DNA from: Myxococcaceae bacterium
GTDB taxonomy: Bacteria; Myxococcota; Myxococcia; Myxococcales; Myxococcaceae
Assembly (NCBI GenBank): GCA_019694595.1
Contig: JAIBBQ010000047.1
Location: 1 to 36,377, forward strand
Length of the DNA stretch: 36,377 bases
Direction: 5' to 3'
Below the pieces are notes generated by a model. That model ran no database searches, was not told the DNA's origin, and saw only the letters and a list, made by a program, of their open reading frames with translations. Below, piece after piece: positions 7,226 through 15,913 of the stretch (the stretch's first letter is position 1; each line of letters begins with the position of its first letter). The translations under genes and the position numbers were made by a program.

Positions 7226-10200
7226 TTGAGCGACATCGCGGTCATCGGCATGGCGTGCCGGTTCCCCAAGGCGAGGGACCTGAACGGCCTGTGGCGACTG
7301 GTGCGCGATGGCGAGGTGGCGTTCCAGGACATTCCCGAGGAGCGGTGGAAGCACCAGAGCTTCTTCGACGCGGTCGACGTGCGCGCGGCGGACAAGACGT
7401 ACGTGCGCAAGGGCGCCTTCATCGACGGCTACAAGGAGTTCGCCGCGCTCCACTACGGCCTCGCGCCCCGGCGGGTGCAGGTGACCGACCCGCAGCACCG
7501 GCTGCTCATCGAGACCACCCGCCAGGCGCTGCAGGACGCGGGGCTCGAGCAGAAGAAGTTCGACCGCGCCGACACCGGCGTCTTCTTCGGCATGAGCGTG
7601 AGCGAGCACAAGGACCTGCTCCTCGCGCGGATCCGCGCCCAGCAGCTCGCCGACGGCCAGTTCGGCGACACCCTCGCGCCCCACGAGGTCGAGGCCATCA
7701 AGGCCGCCGCGCAGGACGTGGTGCCGATGCGCGCCTTCTCCATCGCCGGCTCGCTCCTCAACATGGGCGCCGCGTCGGTCAGCCAGACCTTCGACCTCGG
7801 CGGCCCGTCGCTCGCGCTCGACACCGCGTGCAGCTCGGCGCTGGTCGCCATTCACCAGGCGGTGCTCAACCTGCGCACCGGTCAGTGCTCGACCGCCGTC
7901 GCCGGCGGCGTGTACCTGAACCTCACCCCCGACAACCTCATCGGCTTCTCGCGCATCGGCGCCATCAGCGCGCAGGGCGTCTGCCGCCCGTTCGACGCGC
8001 GCGCCGACGGCTTCGTGATGGGCGAAGGCGTGGGCGTGGTGGTCCTCAAGAAGCTCGAGGACGCGCTCAAAGACGGCGACCGCGTGTGGGCGGTCATCAA
8101 GGGCACCGGCTGCAACAACGACGGCCGCGGCGAAGGCCCGATGACGCCCCGCCCCGAAGGGCAGCGCGAGGCGATGGCGCGCGCCTGGGCCGAGGCCAAG
8201 TGGGCGCCGGAATCGGTCGGCTTCGTGGAGACCCACGGCACCGCCACCACCGTCGGCGACGTGGTGGAGGTCGGCGCGCTGCGCACCTTCTTCATGGAGC
8301 GCGCGAAGAGCGACGGCACCCAGCCGTGGTGCAACCTCTCGAGCATCAAGGCCAACATCGGCCACACCATGTCCGCCGCGGGCGTGGCCGGCTTCATCAA
8401 GACCGCGCTGGTGCTCCACCACCAGACGCTGCCTCCGCAGCCGGGCTGCGAGGAACTCAACCCCAAGCTCGAGCTCGAGGCCTCGCCGTTCCGCATCGCC
8501 AAGAGCGCCACCCGCTGGGAGTCCACCGGGCCGCGCCGCGCCGCGGTGTCGTCCTTCGGCTTCGGCGGCACCAACGCCCACGTGCTGCTCGAGGAAGCGC
8601 CCCGCGCCCAGGTGCGCGTGCACGCGGTGCCCGCCACGCCGCAGCGCGAGCTGGTGGTGCTGTCGGCCGCCAGCGGCGAGCTGCTCGCCGACCACGCCAC
8701 CGAGCTGGCGCAGACCATCGAGGCCGAAGGCCTCACCCTGCGCGACGTCGCCCGCACCCTGGCCGCGCGCAAGGCCTTCCCGATGCGGGTGGCCTTCACC
8801 GCCGCCAGCGTCGCCGAGCTGGTGGGCACCCTGCGCGCCGTGGCCGAAGGGCTGCGGCAGGGCGGGGCGCTCCCGCCGCAGGTGCGCTCGCACCTCGTCG
8901 CCGAGCCCGCCAAGGTGGCGCTCCTCTTCCCAGGGCAGGGCGCGCAGAAGGTCGGGCTCCTGAAAGAGCTCGTCGACCGCTTCCCCACGCTCGCCCGGCA
9001 CCTCGACGGCAGCGACCGCGCCGCGCGCGACGCCACCCAGGTCTCGCTCCTGGGCGCGCTGTACCCCGCGCCGGGCGCCGACCTCGCCAAGGCCCAGCGC
9101 GAGCTCACCCGCACCAGCGTCTGCCAGCCGGCCATGGCCGCCCTGGGCATCGCGCTCGGCGAGTGGCTCGTCTCGCTCGGCGTGAAGCCGGCCGCGGTGC
9201 TCGGCCACTCGCTCGGTGAGTTCGCCGCCGCGTCGGTGGCCGGCATGCTCTCGCCCGCCGAGGCGGTGGCGCTGGTCGCCCGCCGCGGCGCGCTGATGGA
9301 CGGGCTGGGCCTGAAGGACCCCGGCGCCATGCTCGCGGTGATGGCCGAGCGCCCGCGCGTCGCCGCCCTCATCGACGGCCTGAAGGACGTCTGGGTCGCC
9401 AACCACAACCACCCGACGCAGGTGGTGCTGAGCGGGACCACGCCCGGCGTCGCCGCGGCCAAGGAATTGCTCACCGGCGCCGGCCTCAAGGTCGCCGCGC
9501 TCGACGTCTCCCACGCCTTCCACTCGCCGCTGCTCGCGGGCATCGACGCCAAGATGGGCGAGCTGCTCCAGGGCACGCACCTCCACGAGGCGAAGTTCCC
9601 CGTCGTCTCCTGCATCACCGGCCGCGCGTACGACTCGGTGCTCGAAGGCAAGGACGTCTGGTCCCGCCACGCCACCTCGCCGGTGGACTTCGTGGGCGCG
9701 CTGGAGACCTTGAAGGCCCAGGGCGTGAAGACCTTCGTGCAGGTCGGCGCGGGCAACGCGCTCAACGCCTTCGCGCGCGGCGTGGTGGGCGAAGGCCAGT
9801 ACCTCTCGCTCGCTCCGGCCGAAGGCCAGGACGGCGGCGAGCTGCTCCTGGGCGCGCTCGGTCAGCTCTTCATCGGCGGCGCGGACCTGGACCTCGCCGC
9901 GCTCTTCGACGGCGCGAGCCTCGTCGCGCTGCCGCCCACGCCGCTGCCCACCCAGACGTACTGGGGCATCGAGCGCACCGCGCGTCCGCCGCGCCCCATC
10001 GCCCGTCCTCTCTTCGCACCGACCCCTTCGGCCGGACTTCCCGCATCCAAGGCTCAAGCACCCATGGACAACCTGGTCGCCCTCTTCCGTGAGCAGATGG
10101 CGCTGCTCAACCAGCAGGCGGAGATCCTCAAGGCCCAGGCCGCGACGCTGCAGGCCGCCGCCGGGGGCGCGCTGCCCGCGATGATGGACGCGCCGCCGCC

Positions 10201-13200
10201 GCCGGTCGCGATGCCGGTCTCCGCGCCCGCGCCCGTCGCCCAGGCCGCCGCGCCCGCGGTGGCGAAGCCGGTGAACTTCTCCAACCTCGTCGCCGCCAAG
10301 GGCGCCGAGGCCAAGCCCCAGGCCGACGAGGCCGCGCTGCGCGCGCAGGTGAGCGTCAAGGTGCTCAACTCCGCGTCGCGGATCAGCGCCTTCCCCACCG
10401 ACGCGCTCAAGCTCGACCAGACGCTCACCGGCGAGCTGGGCTTCGACTCGCTGATGCTGGTGGAACTCGACCAGGACGTGGGCAAGGCCTGGCCGCACCT
10501 CGGCGGCCTGCCGCGCGAGCTCTTCAACAAGGAAACCACCCTCGCCACCATCATCGACCACCTGGTGAAGGCGCTCGGGCAGGGCGAGACCGCGCCCAAG
10601 GCGGCCGCCAAGGCCGAGGCGCCGGTGACCCGCTACGTGCCGCGCGCCGTCGCCGCGCCGCGCCGCGCGCTGTCGGAAGCCAGCGCCACCTTCTCCAAGC
10701 CCGTGCTGGTGACCAAGGACGCGCGCGGCTTCGGCGCCGCCATCGTCGCGCAGCTGGAGTCGAAGGGCGTGAAGGCCCAGCTCGGCGACGAGAAGACGGC
10801 CGGCGACTTCGCGGGCGTGGTGCACGCCGCGCTCGCCGACGCGCAGGGCGACTGGAAGGCGCCCACCACCGGCCTGCTCTCGCTCGCGCAGCGCTTCGCC
10901 GGGAACGCGGAGCTCTTCGTGGGGCTCACCGCGCTCGGCGGCACGCTGGGCCTCGACGCGGTGGACGCCAAGCAGCTCGGCCAGGTCGGCGCGCTCGCGG
11001 CGCTGAAGTCGCTCTCGGCCGAGTGGCCCGACGCGCTGGTGAAGGCCATCGACGTGGCGCCGTCGCTCCCCGCGGCCGACGTGGCGCGCCAGGTGGTCGA
11101 CGAGCTGCTCGGCGGCGACGCCTCGGCCGAGGTGGGCTTCACCGCCCAGGGCCGCATGGCGGTCGCGCTCGAGCCGTCGACCTCGGCGGCCCCGCTGACG
11201 CTGAACAAGGACTCGGTGGTGCTGGTGACCGGCGGCGCGTCTGGCCTGGGCCTGTCGTTCACCAAGGCGCTCGCCAAGCAGACCGGCGCGTCCTTCGTGC
11301 TGGTGGGCCGCCGCGCGGAGAACGACGAGGTGCAGGAAGCGATGCGCCTGGTGACCGCGGAAGGCGCGCGCACCGTGAGCTACGTGCAGGCCGACGCGCG
11401 CGACGAGAAGGCGCTGGAGCGCGCGGTGAAGGCCGCCGGCAAGCTCGACGCCATCATCCACGCGGCGGGCGTGCTGTCCGACGCGCTGGTGGAGAAGAAG
11501 GACCTGAAGCAGGTCGACGCGGTGCTGGAGACCAAGGTGCTCGCCGCGCAGGCGCTGGTGAAGGCCGGCGTGAAGGCGGGGGCCAAGCGCTTCGTGGGCA
11601 TCGGCTCCTGGGCGGGGCGCTTCGGCAACGAGGCGCAGACCGACTACGCGGCGGCGAACGCCATGCTGGCGCGCGTCTTCGCGGCGGCTCCGGGCGGCCT
11701 CACCATCGACTTCCCGCCCTTCGAGGACAGCGCCATGGTCCGGCGCATCCCCGGCTTCAAGAAGCAGGAGATGAAGGCCCGCGGCGTCACCTTCCTCCGC
11801 GAGGACGAGGGGGCCCAGGCCTTCCTCGACGCGCTGAAGACCACCGCGAGCGAGCTGCTGGTCGGCCGCGACGTGCCGGCGCGCCTCGAGCACCACCGCG
11901 CCGAGTTCTCGGTCTCCCGGCTCAACCAGGTGTACCTGAACGACCACGAGATGGCCGGGCAACGGGTGATGCCGCTCGCCGCTGCGGTGGACCACGTGGC
12001 CGCCGCCGCCGTCGAGGCGATGGGCGCGCAGGGCAAGGCGTTCACCGTCGAAGGCTTCAGGCTGCAGCGCGCGGTGCTGGTGCCCGACACCACCTGGCTC
12101 ACCGTCGACGTGGCCGGCGCGGGCAGCCGCCGCGAGGTGAAGCTCTCGCAGGGCAACGCGCTCTCGTACCAGGGCGTGGTGTCGCTCGAAGGCGGCGCGG
12201 CGCCGGTGATTCCGTCGCTCGGCGCCCCGGTGGCGCAGTCGCTCACCCTGAAGGAGTTCTACCAGGGCTACACGTTCCACGGCCCGCGGCTCCAGGGCGT
12301 GGTGAGCATCGACGCGCTGAGCGAGAACGGCGTCAGCGGGCAGGTGCGGGGCTGCGCGCCGTCGGACTGGGTGAAGGAACCGAAGCGCAGCGCGTGGACG
12401 GTGGATCCGCTGCTGCTCGATTCCAGCTTCCAGCTCGCGGGCTACTGGGCGTGGGTGCGGCACCAGCGCGCCGGCTTCCCGCTCGGCTTCAAGCGCTACG
12501 TGCAGCTGAAACCGCTCGGCAACGGCCCGGTGCACTGCACCGTCACCTTCGGCGAGGCCAAGGGCGACGTCTTCACCGGCACGCTGGTGTGGCACGACGG
12601 CGCGGGCCAGGTCCTGGCGTGGATGGACGGCGCCGAGGCGGAGTTCAAGCAGCGCGACCCGCAGTTCTCGCTCAAGAAGACGGTGGCCCCCGAGCCGAGG
12701 CCGAGCGCCCCGGTGCTGGTGCCTTCGGGCAAGACGCCCGACCCGTCGACCTACGACTTCTCGCGCTTCCCGGAATACGAGGAGCTGCAGGAGCGCCTGC
12801 AGATGGCGGAGGCCTTCGGCCTCAAGAACCCGTACTTCTCGGTGCACGAGGCCATCTGCGGGGACACCACCGTCGTCGACGGCAAGGAGATGATCAACTT
12901 CTCCTCGTACAACTACGTCGGCAACAGCGGGAACCCCGAGGTGTCGAAGGCGGCCAAGGCGGCCATCGACAAGTACGGCACCTCGGTCTCCGCGAGCCGC
13001 GTGGCGTCGGGCGAGAAGCCGCTCACCGGCGAGCTCGAGCGCGGGCTGGCCAAATTCTTCAATACCGAGTCGGCGCTGGTCTTCGTCTCGGGCCACGCGA
13101 CCAACGTCACCGTCATCGGCCACATCGTGGGGCCGGGCGACCTGGTGCTGCACGACGCGCTGGCGCACGACTCCATCATCCAGGGCGCGAAGCTCTCGGG

Positions 13201-13975
13201 CGCGAAGCGGCGGCCGTTCCCGCACAACGACTTCGAGGCGCTCGACCGCGCGCTCACCCAGCTGCGGCCGCACTACCGCCGCGTGCTGGTGTGCATCGAA
13301 GGCACCTACAGCATGGACGGGGACATTCCCGACGTGCCCAAGTTCATCGAGGTGAAGAAGAAGCACCACGCGCTCTTGCTCGTCGACGAGGCGCACTCCG
13401 CCGGCGTGGTGGGCAAGACCGGCCGCGGCGTCAGCGAGTACTTCAACGTGCCGCGCGGCGACATCGACCTGCTCATGGGCACGCTGTCCAAGAGCTTCGC
13501 CAGCTGCGGTGGCTACATCTGCGGCACCAAGGCGCTGACCGAGTACCTCAAGTACACCACGCCCGGCTTCGTCTACTCGGTGGGCATCAGCCCGCCGAAC
13601 GCCGCGTCGGCGCTGGCGTCGCTGCACGAGCTCGAGAAGCACCCCGAGCGCGTGACCAAGGCGCAGCAGAACGCGAAGCAGTTCCTCGCGCTGCTCAAGG
13701 CGCGCGGCATCGACACCGGCATGTCCAAGGACAGCGCGGTGGTGCCGGCCATCGTGGGCAACTCGGTGCTCTGCCTGCAGCTGTCGGACGCGCTCAAGGC
13801 GCGCGGCATCAACGTGCAGCCGATTCTCTACCCGGCCGTCGAGGAACACCTCGCGCGGCTGCGCTTCTTCATGTCCAGCCTGCACTCCGAGGCACAGCTG
13901 GTGAAGACGGCGGACATCGTCGCCGAGGAGCTCAAGCGCCTGTCGCGCGAGCTCCAGGGCGACGCGGTGGCCTGA
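7226..13975 (+). CDS. Polyketide synthase KS-AT-ACP-KR-DH fused to alpha-oxoamine synthase
   Basis: 2249 residues; TTG start five bases after AAGGAG (7215-7220), and the protein begins directly with the ketosynthase (DIAVIGMACRFP). Domains: KS 2-430 (Cys202 in DTACSSA, later VETHGTA and KANIGH histidines present); AT 564-870 (Ser662 in GHSLGE; HAFH at 763 predicts malonyl-CoA); coiled-coil and Ala/Pro linker; ACP 1035-1115 (Ser1075 in GFDSL); KR 1150-1560 with an N-terminal structural half, GGASGLG at 1336, Ser1461, Tyr1474, Asn1478; DH 1565-1815 (His1574 in HEMAGQRVMP, YTFHGP, Asp1732 in DPLLLDSSFQ); AOS 1844-2240 (DEAHSAG, PLP Lys2089 in GTLSKSF). All sites look active. There is no enoyl reductase or thioesterase, so release is presumably by PLP-dependent decarboxylative condensation with an amino acid. 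ACP before KR-DH is the order of PUFA and enediyne synthases, so iterative action is plausible. Confidence 0.95.
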   Translation: MSDIAVIGMACRFPKARDLNGLWRLVRDGEVAFQDIPEERWKHQSFFDAVDVRAADKTYVRKGAFIDGYKEFAALHYGLAPRRVQVTDPQHRLLIETTRQALQDAGLEQKKFDRADTGVFFGMSVSEHKDLLLARIRAQQLADGQFGDTLAPHEVEAIKAAAQDVVPMRAFSIAGSLLNMGAASVSQTFDLGGPSLALDTACSSALVAIHQAVLNLRTGQCSTAVAGGVYLNLTPDNLIGFSRIGAISAQGVCRPFDARADGFVMGEGVGVVVLKKLEDALKDGDRVWAVIKGTGCNNDGRGEGPMTPRPEGQREAMARAWAEAKWAPESVGFVETHGTATTVGDVVEVGALRTFFMERAKSDGTQPWCNLSSIKANIGHTMSAAGVAGFIKTALVLHHQTLPPQPGCEELNPKLELEASPFRIAKSATRWESTGPRRAAVSSFGFGGTNAHVLLEEAPRAQVRVHAVPATPQRELVVLSAASGELLADHATELAQTIEAEGLTLRDVARTLAARKAFPMRVAFTAASVAELVGTLRAVAEGLRQGGALPPQVRSHLVAEPAKVALLFPGQGAQKVGLLKELVDRFPTLARHLDGSDRAARDATQVSLLGALYPAPGADLAKAQRELTRTSVCQPAMAALGIALGEWLVSLGVKPAAVLGHSLGEFAAASVAGMLSPAEAVALVARRGALMDGLGLKDPGAMLAVMAERPRVAALIDGLKDVWVANHNHPTQVVLSGTTPGVAAAKELLTGAGLKVAALDVSHAFHSPLLAGIDAKMGELLQGTHLHEAKFPVVSCITGRAYDSVLEGKDVWSRHATSPVDFVGALETLKAQGVKTFVQVGAGNALNAFARGVVGEGQYLSLAPAEGQDGGELLLGALGQLFIGGADLDLAALFDGASLVALPPTPLPTQTYWGIERTARPPRPIARPLFAPTPSAGLPASKAQAPMDNLVALFREQMALLNQQAEILKAQAATLQAAAGGALPAMMDAPPPPVAMPVSAPAPVAQAAAPAVAKPVNFSNLVAAKGAEAKPQADEAALRAQVSVKVLNSASRISAFPTDALKLDQTLTGELGFDSLMLVELDQDVGKAWPHLGGLPRELFNKETTLATIIDHLVKALGQGETAPKAAAKAEAPVTRYVPRAVAAPRRALSEASATFSKPVLVTKDARGFGAAIVAQLESKGVKAQLGDEKTAGDFAGVVHAALADAQGDWKAPTTGLLSLAQRFAGNAELFVGLTALGGTLGLDAVDAKQLGQVGALAALKSLSAEWPDALVKAIDVAPSLPAADVARQVVDELLGGDASAEVGFTAQGRMAVALEPSTSAAPLTLNKDSVVLVTGGASGLGLSFTKALAKQTGASFVLVGRRAENDEVQEAMRLVTAEGARTVSYVQADARDEKALERAVKAAGKLDAIIHAAGVLSDALVEKKDLKQVDAVLETKVLAAQALVKAGVKAGAKRFVGIGSWAGRFGNEAQTDYAAANAMLARVFAAAPGGLTIDFPPFEDSAMVRRIPGFKKQEMKARGVTFLREDEGAQAFLDALKTTASELLVGRDVPARLEHHRAEFSVSRLNQVYLNDHEMAGQRVMPLAAAVDHVAAAAVEAMGAQGKAFTVEGFRLQRAVLVPDTTWLTVDVAGAGSRREVKLSQGNALSYQGVVSLEGGAAPVIPSLGAPVAQSLTLKEFYQGYTFHGPRLQGVVSIDALSENGVSGQVRGCAPSDWVKEPKRSAWTVDPLLLDSSFQLAGYWAWVRHQRAGFPLGFKRYVQLKPLGNGPVHCTVTFGEAKGDVFTGTLVWHDGAGQVLAWMDGAEAEFKQRDPQFSLKKTVAPEPRPSAPVLVPSGKTPDPSTYDFSRFPEYEELQERLQMAEAFGLKNPYFSVHEAICGDTTVVDGKEMINFSSYNYVGNSGNPEVSKAAKAAIDKYGTSVSASRVASGEKPLTGELERGLAKFFNTESALVFVSGHATNVTVIGHIVGPGDLVLHDALAHDSIIQGAKLSGAKRRPFPHNDFEALDRALTQLRPHYRRVLVCIEGTYSMDGDIPDVPKFIEVKKKHHALLLVDEAHSAGVVGKTGRGVSEYFNVPRGDIDLLMGTLSKSFASCGGYICGTKALTEYLKYTTPGFVYSVGISPPNAASALASLHELEKHPERVTKAQQNAKQFLALLKARGIDTGMSKDSAVVPAIVGNSVLCLQLSDALKARGINVQPILYPAVEEHLARLRFFMSSLHSEAQLVKTADIVAEELKRLSRELQGDAVA

Positions 13976-14015
13976 CGAGAATTTTCAAGGGACTCAACGC
14001 AGTGAGGAGAACGCC

Positions 14016-14870
14016 ATGACGTCGACGCGCGAAGAAGTGGAAATCGGTTACGACATCTCGAACGAGTTCTTCCGGCTCTGGCTCGACGAGCGGATGCACT
14101 ACACGTCCGCGGTGTACGACGAGAAGAACACCACGCTCGAGCAGGCGCAGGTGAACAAGTCGCGCATCCTCGCCGACTTCGCCGAGGTGAAGCCCGACTC
14201 GCTCGTCCTCGACGTGGGCTGCGGCTGGGGCGCCAACCTCGAGTACCTGGTGCTCGACCGCAAGGTGAAGAACGCGCACGGCATCACGCTGAGCCGCGCG
14301 CAGCACGACGAAATCAAGGCGCGCAAGCTGCCGGGCGTCACCACCTGGTGCGTCGACTACAAGGACTTCCAGCCGGCGCAGCCGTACGACGGGCTCGTCT
14401 CCATCGAGATGATCGACCACCTCGTCAGCCCCGCGCAGCAGCAGGAAGGGCTCGCGATTCCCATCTACCGCGAGTACTTCAACAAGCTCGCCAAGTGGGT
14501 GAAGCCGGGCGGCAACTTCGGCTTCCAGGCCATCCTGCGCAACCGCGTGCCGCGCACCCGCAAGGACCTCGAGGATTTGAAGTTCACCGCCGACGTCATC
14601 TTCCCCGGCGGCTTGAACCCGCGCCTGGAAGAGCTCGTCGCCGCCGCCGGCCAGAGCTGGGAAATCCTCCAGCTGCACACCCGCCGCGTGGACTACGGGA
14701 AGACGACCGCCGAGTGGCACCGCCGCTTCCTGATGCACGAGAAGGAGATCCGCCCCAAGTGGGGCGAGAAGATCTGGCACGACTACGACCGCTACCTGTC
14801 GACCTGCGTGCGCGCCTTCGCCAACCACTGGTCGAGCGACGTGCAGATGAAGCTGCGCCGCATCGACTGA
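14016..14870 (+). CDS. Cyclopropane-fatty-acid-synthase-like SAM methyltransferase
   Basis: 284 residues, the size of mycolic-acid cyclopropane synthases. Family marks: YDISNEFFRLWLDERMHYTSAVYD at the N-terminus, SAM motif I VLDVGCGWG (64-72), SIEMIDHL (129-136) and IFPGG (195-199), then TTAEWHRRF. Known members methylate an alkene in a lipid chain to give a cyclopropane, methyl branch or methoxy/hydroxy group. The Cys usually seen in the SCAYF-like segment is Ser31 here. Since a desaturase is encoded in the same operon, methylation of the new double bond is the natural inference, but O- or N-methylation of the aminoketone is possible. ATG is preceded by GAGGAGA (14004-14010). Confidence 0.88.
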   Translation: MTSTREEVEIGYDISNEFFRLWLDERMHYTSAVYDEKNTTLEQAQVNKSRILADFAEVKPDSLVLDVGCGWGANLEYLVLDRKVKNAHGITLSRAQHDEIKARKLPGVTTWCVDYKDFQPAQPYDGLVSIEMIDHLVSPAQQQEGLAIPIYREYFNKLAKWVKPGGNFGFQAILRNRVPRTRKDLEDLKFTADVIFPGGLNPRLEELVAAAGQSWEILQLHTRRVDYGKTTAEWHRRFLMHEKEIRPKWGEKIWHDYDRYLSTCVRAFANHWSSDVQMKLRRID

Positions 14871-14871
14871 C

Positions 14872-15858
14872 GTGAGCGATTTGCTCGAGGCGGTAGCCCC
14901 GGTCGGGCCGCCGCTTCCCCAAGGCCTCCCCGCGGAGACCGCGCTCGGCTGGGTGCTCGCCCTGGAGCGCTCCGACGCCACGCCGGCCCTCACGCTGTCC
15001 CCGCGCGAGGAAGCCCTTCGCGCCGAGTACACCCAGTACCCCCACCGCCTCCGCGAGTGGTCGTGGGGCCGCTTCGCGCTCAAGACGCTCGCCGCCAAGG
15101 TGCTCGGCCTGCGCCCCGGCGACGTCGAGGTGCTGCGCCGCGAGTCCGGCGCGCCCGAGCTCCACGTCGGCGGGAAGCCTTCTCCGCTCTTCGCCTCGCT
15201 CAGCCACACCCGCCGCTACGCCGTGGCCGCGGTCGGCGCGACGCGCGTGGGCGTCGACGTGGCCGACGACGAGGACGGCGCCCGGCTCCCCAGGATTGCC
15301 AAGCGGGTGATGAGCGCCGGCGAGGCCGAAGGCTGCGGCGCGTTCCGCACCGTGCGGCACCAGGCTGGCGTCTGGGCCATCAAGGAAGCGGTGCTCAAGC
15401 TGCGCGAGGGCGGCGTCTTCGACCCCGGCGCCCGCAGCGTGCGCGTGGAGTCCCTCACGCGCGCGCGCGTCGCCGATGCCAGCGCCGCGGTGTGGCTGAT
15501 GCGCCTGCCCCACGGCGCGGTGGCGCTCGCCGGCGAGGCGAACGAGCAGCCGCGGCGCGACGCCGAGCAGGCGTGGATCCGTTCCGTCGCGCGCGACGGC
15601 GCTGCGCTGCTGTCCCGGCCGGCCGTCGGCGACTGCGCCCACGTCGCTCCGTGGCGGCAGCGGGTGCACGAGCTGCCCCCCGGCGTGCGCCTGAGCCGGT
15701 GCACCGCCTGTGGCGGCCGCCTGCGCGTGGAACGCCTCCCGGGGGCGCCATACCCCGCGCTGCCGGAGCCGCTGGAGCTGAGTCTCGAGGCCCAGCGCGC
15801 CTTGGTTGCCCGTGCGCTCAAGCGCGCCGCGGACGACGCCTTCGTCGAGACCGACTGA
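14872..15858 (+). CDS. Sfp-type 4'-phosphopantetheinyl transferase with C-terminal extension
   Basis: 328 residues; GTG start one base after the methyltransferase stop. The three Sfp-type motifs are present: SLSH (109-112), GVDVADDED (127-135, Mg-binding acidic residues) and WAIKEAVLK (168-176). It transfers phosphopantetheine from CoA to ACP serines; its obvious targets are Ser38 of the free ACP and Ser1075 of the PKS. Residues from about 225 form an extra region of some 100 residues with Cys255 and a CTAC pair (277-280), not part of the usual enzyme and of unknown role. It is the last gene of the operon, followed by a hairpin. Confidence 0.9.
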   Translation: MSDLLEAVAPVGPPLPQGLPAETALGWVLALERSDATPALTLSPREEALRAEYTQYPHRLREWSWGRFALKTLAAKVLGLRPGDVEVLRRESGAPELHVGGKPSPLFASLSHTRRYAVAAVGATRVGVDVADDEDGARLPRIAKRVMSAGEAEGCGAFRTVRHQAGVWAIKEAVLKLREGGVFDPGARSVRVESLTRARVADASAAVWLMRLPHGAVALAGEANEQPRRDAEQAWIRSVARDGAALLSRPAVGDCAHVAPWRQRVHELPPGVRLSRCTACGGRLRVERLPGAPYPALPEPLELSLEAQRALVARALKRAADDAFVETD

Positions 15859-15865
15859 GCGCGAC

Positions 15866-15879
15866 AGGGGCCCGCCCCT
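15866..15879 (+). terminator. Possible terminator of the biosynthetic operon
   Basis: AGGGG and CCCCT flank CCCG, directly after the PPTase stop, followed by the T-richer TCGTCTTCCT. The stem is short but fully GC apart from the end pair. There is no long T-run, so efficiency is uncertain. Confidence 0.4.
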
Positions 15880-15913
15880 TCGTCTTCCTGGAGAACTCGC
15901 TCCGGAGGACGGC

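Noticed and set aside
7022-13885. 2287-codon open frame antisense to the PKS
   Set aside because: Arg/Ala/Gly/His-rich translation without any domain; a product of strong GC bias at third positions opposite the real synthase.
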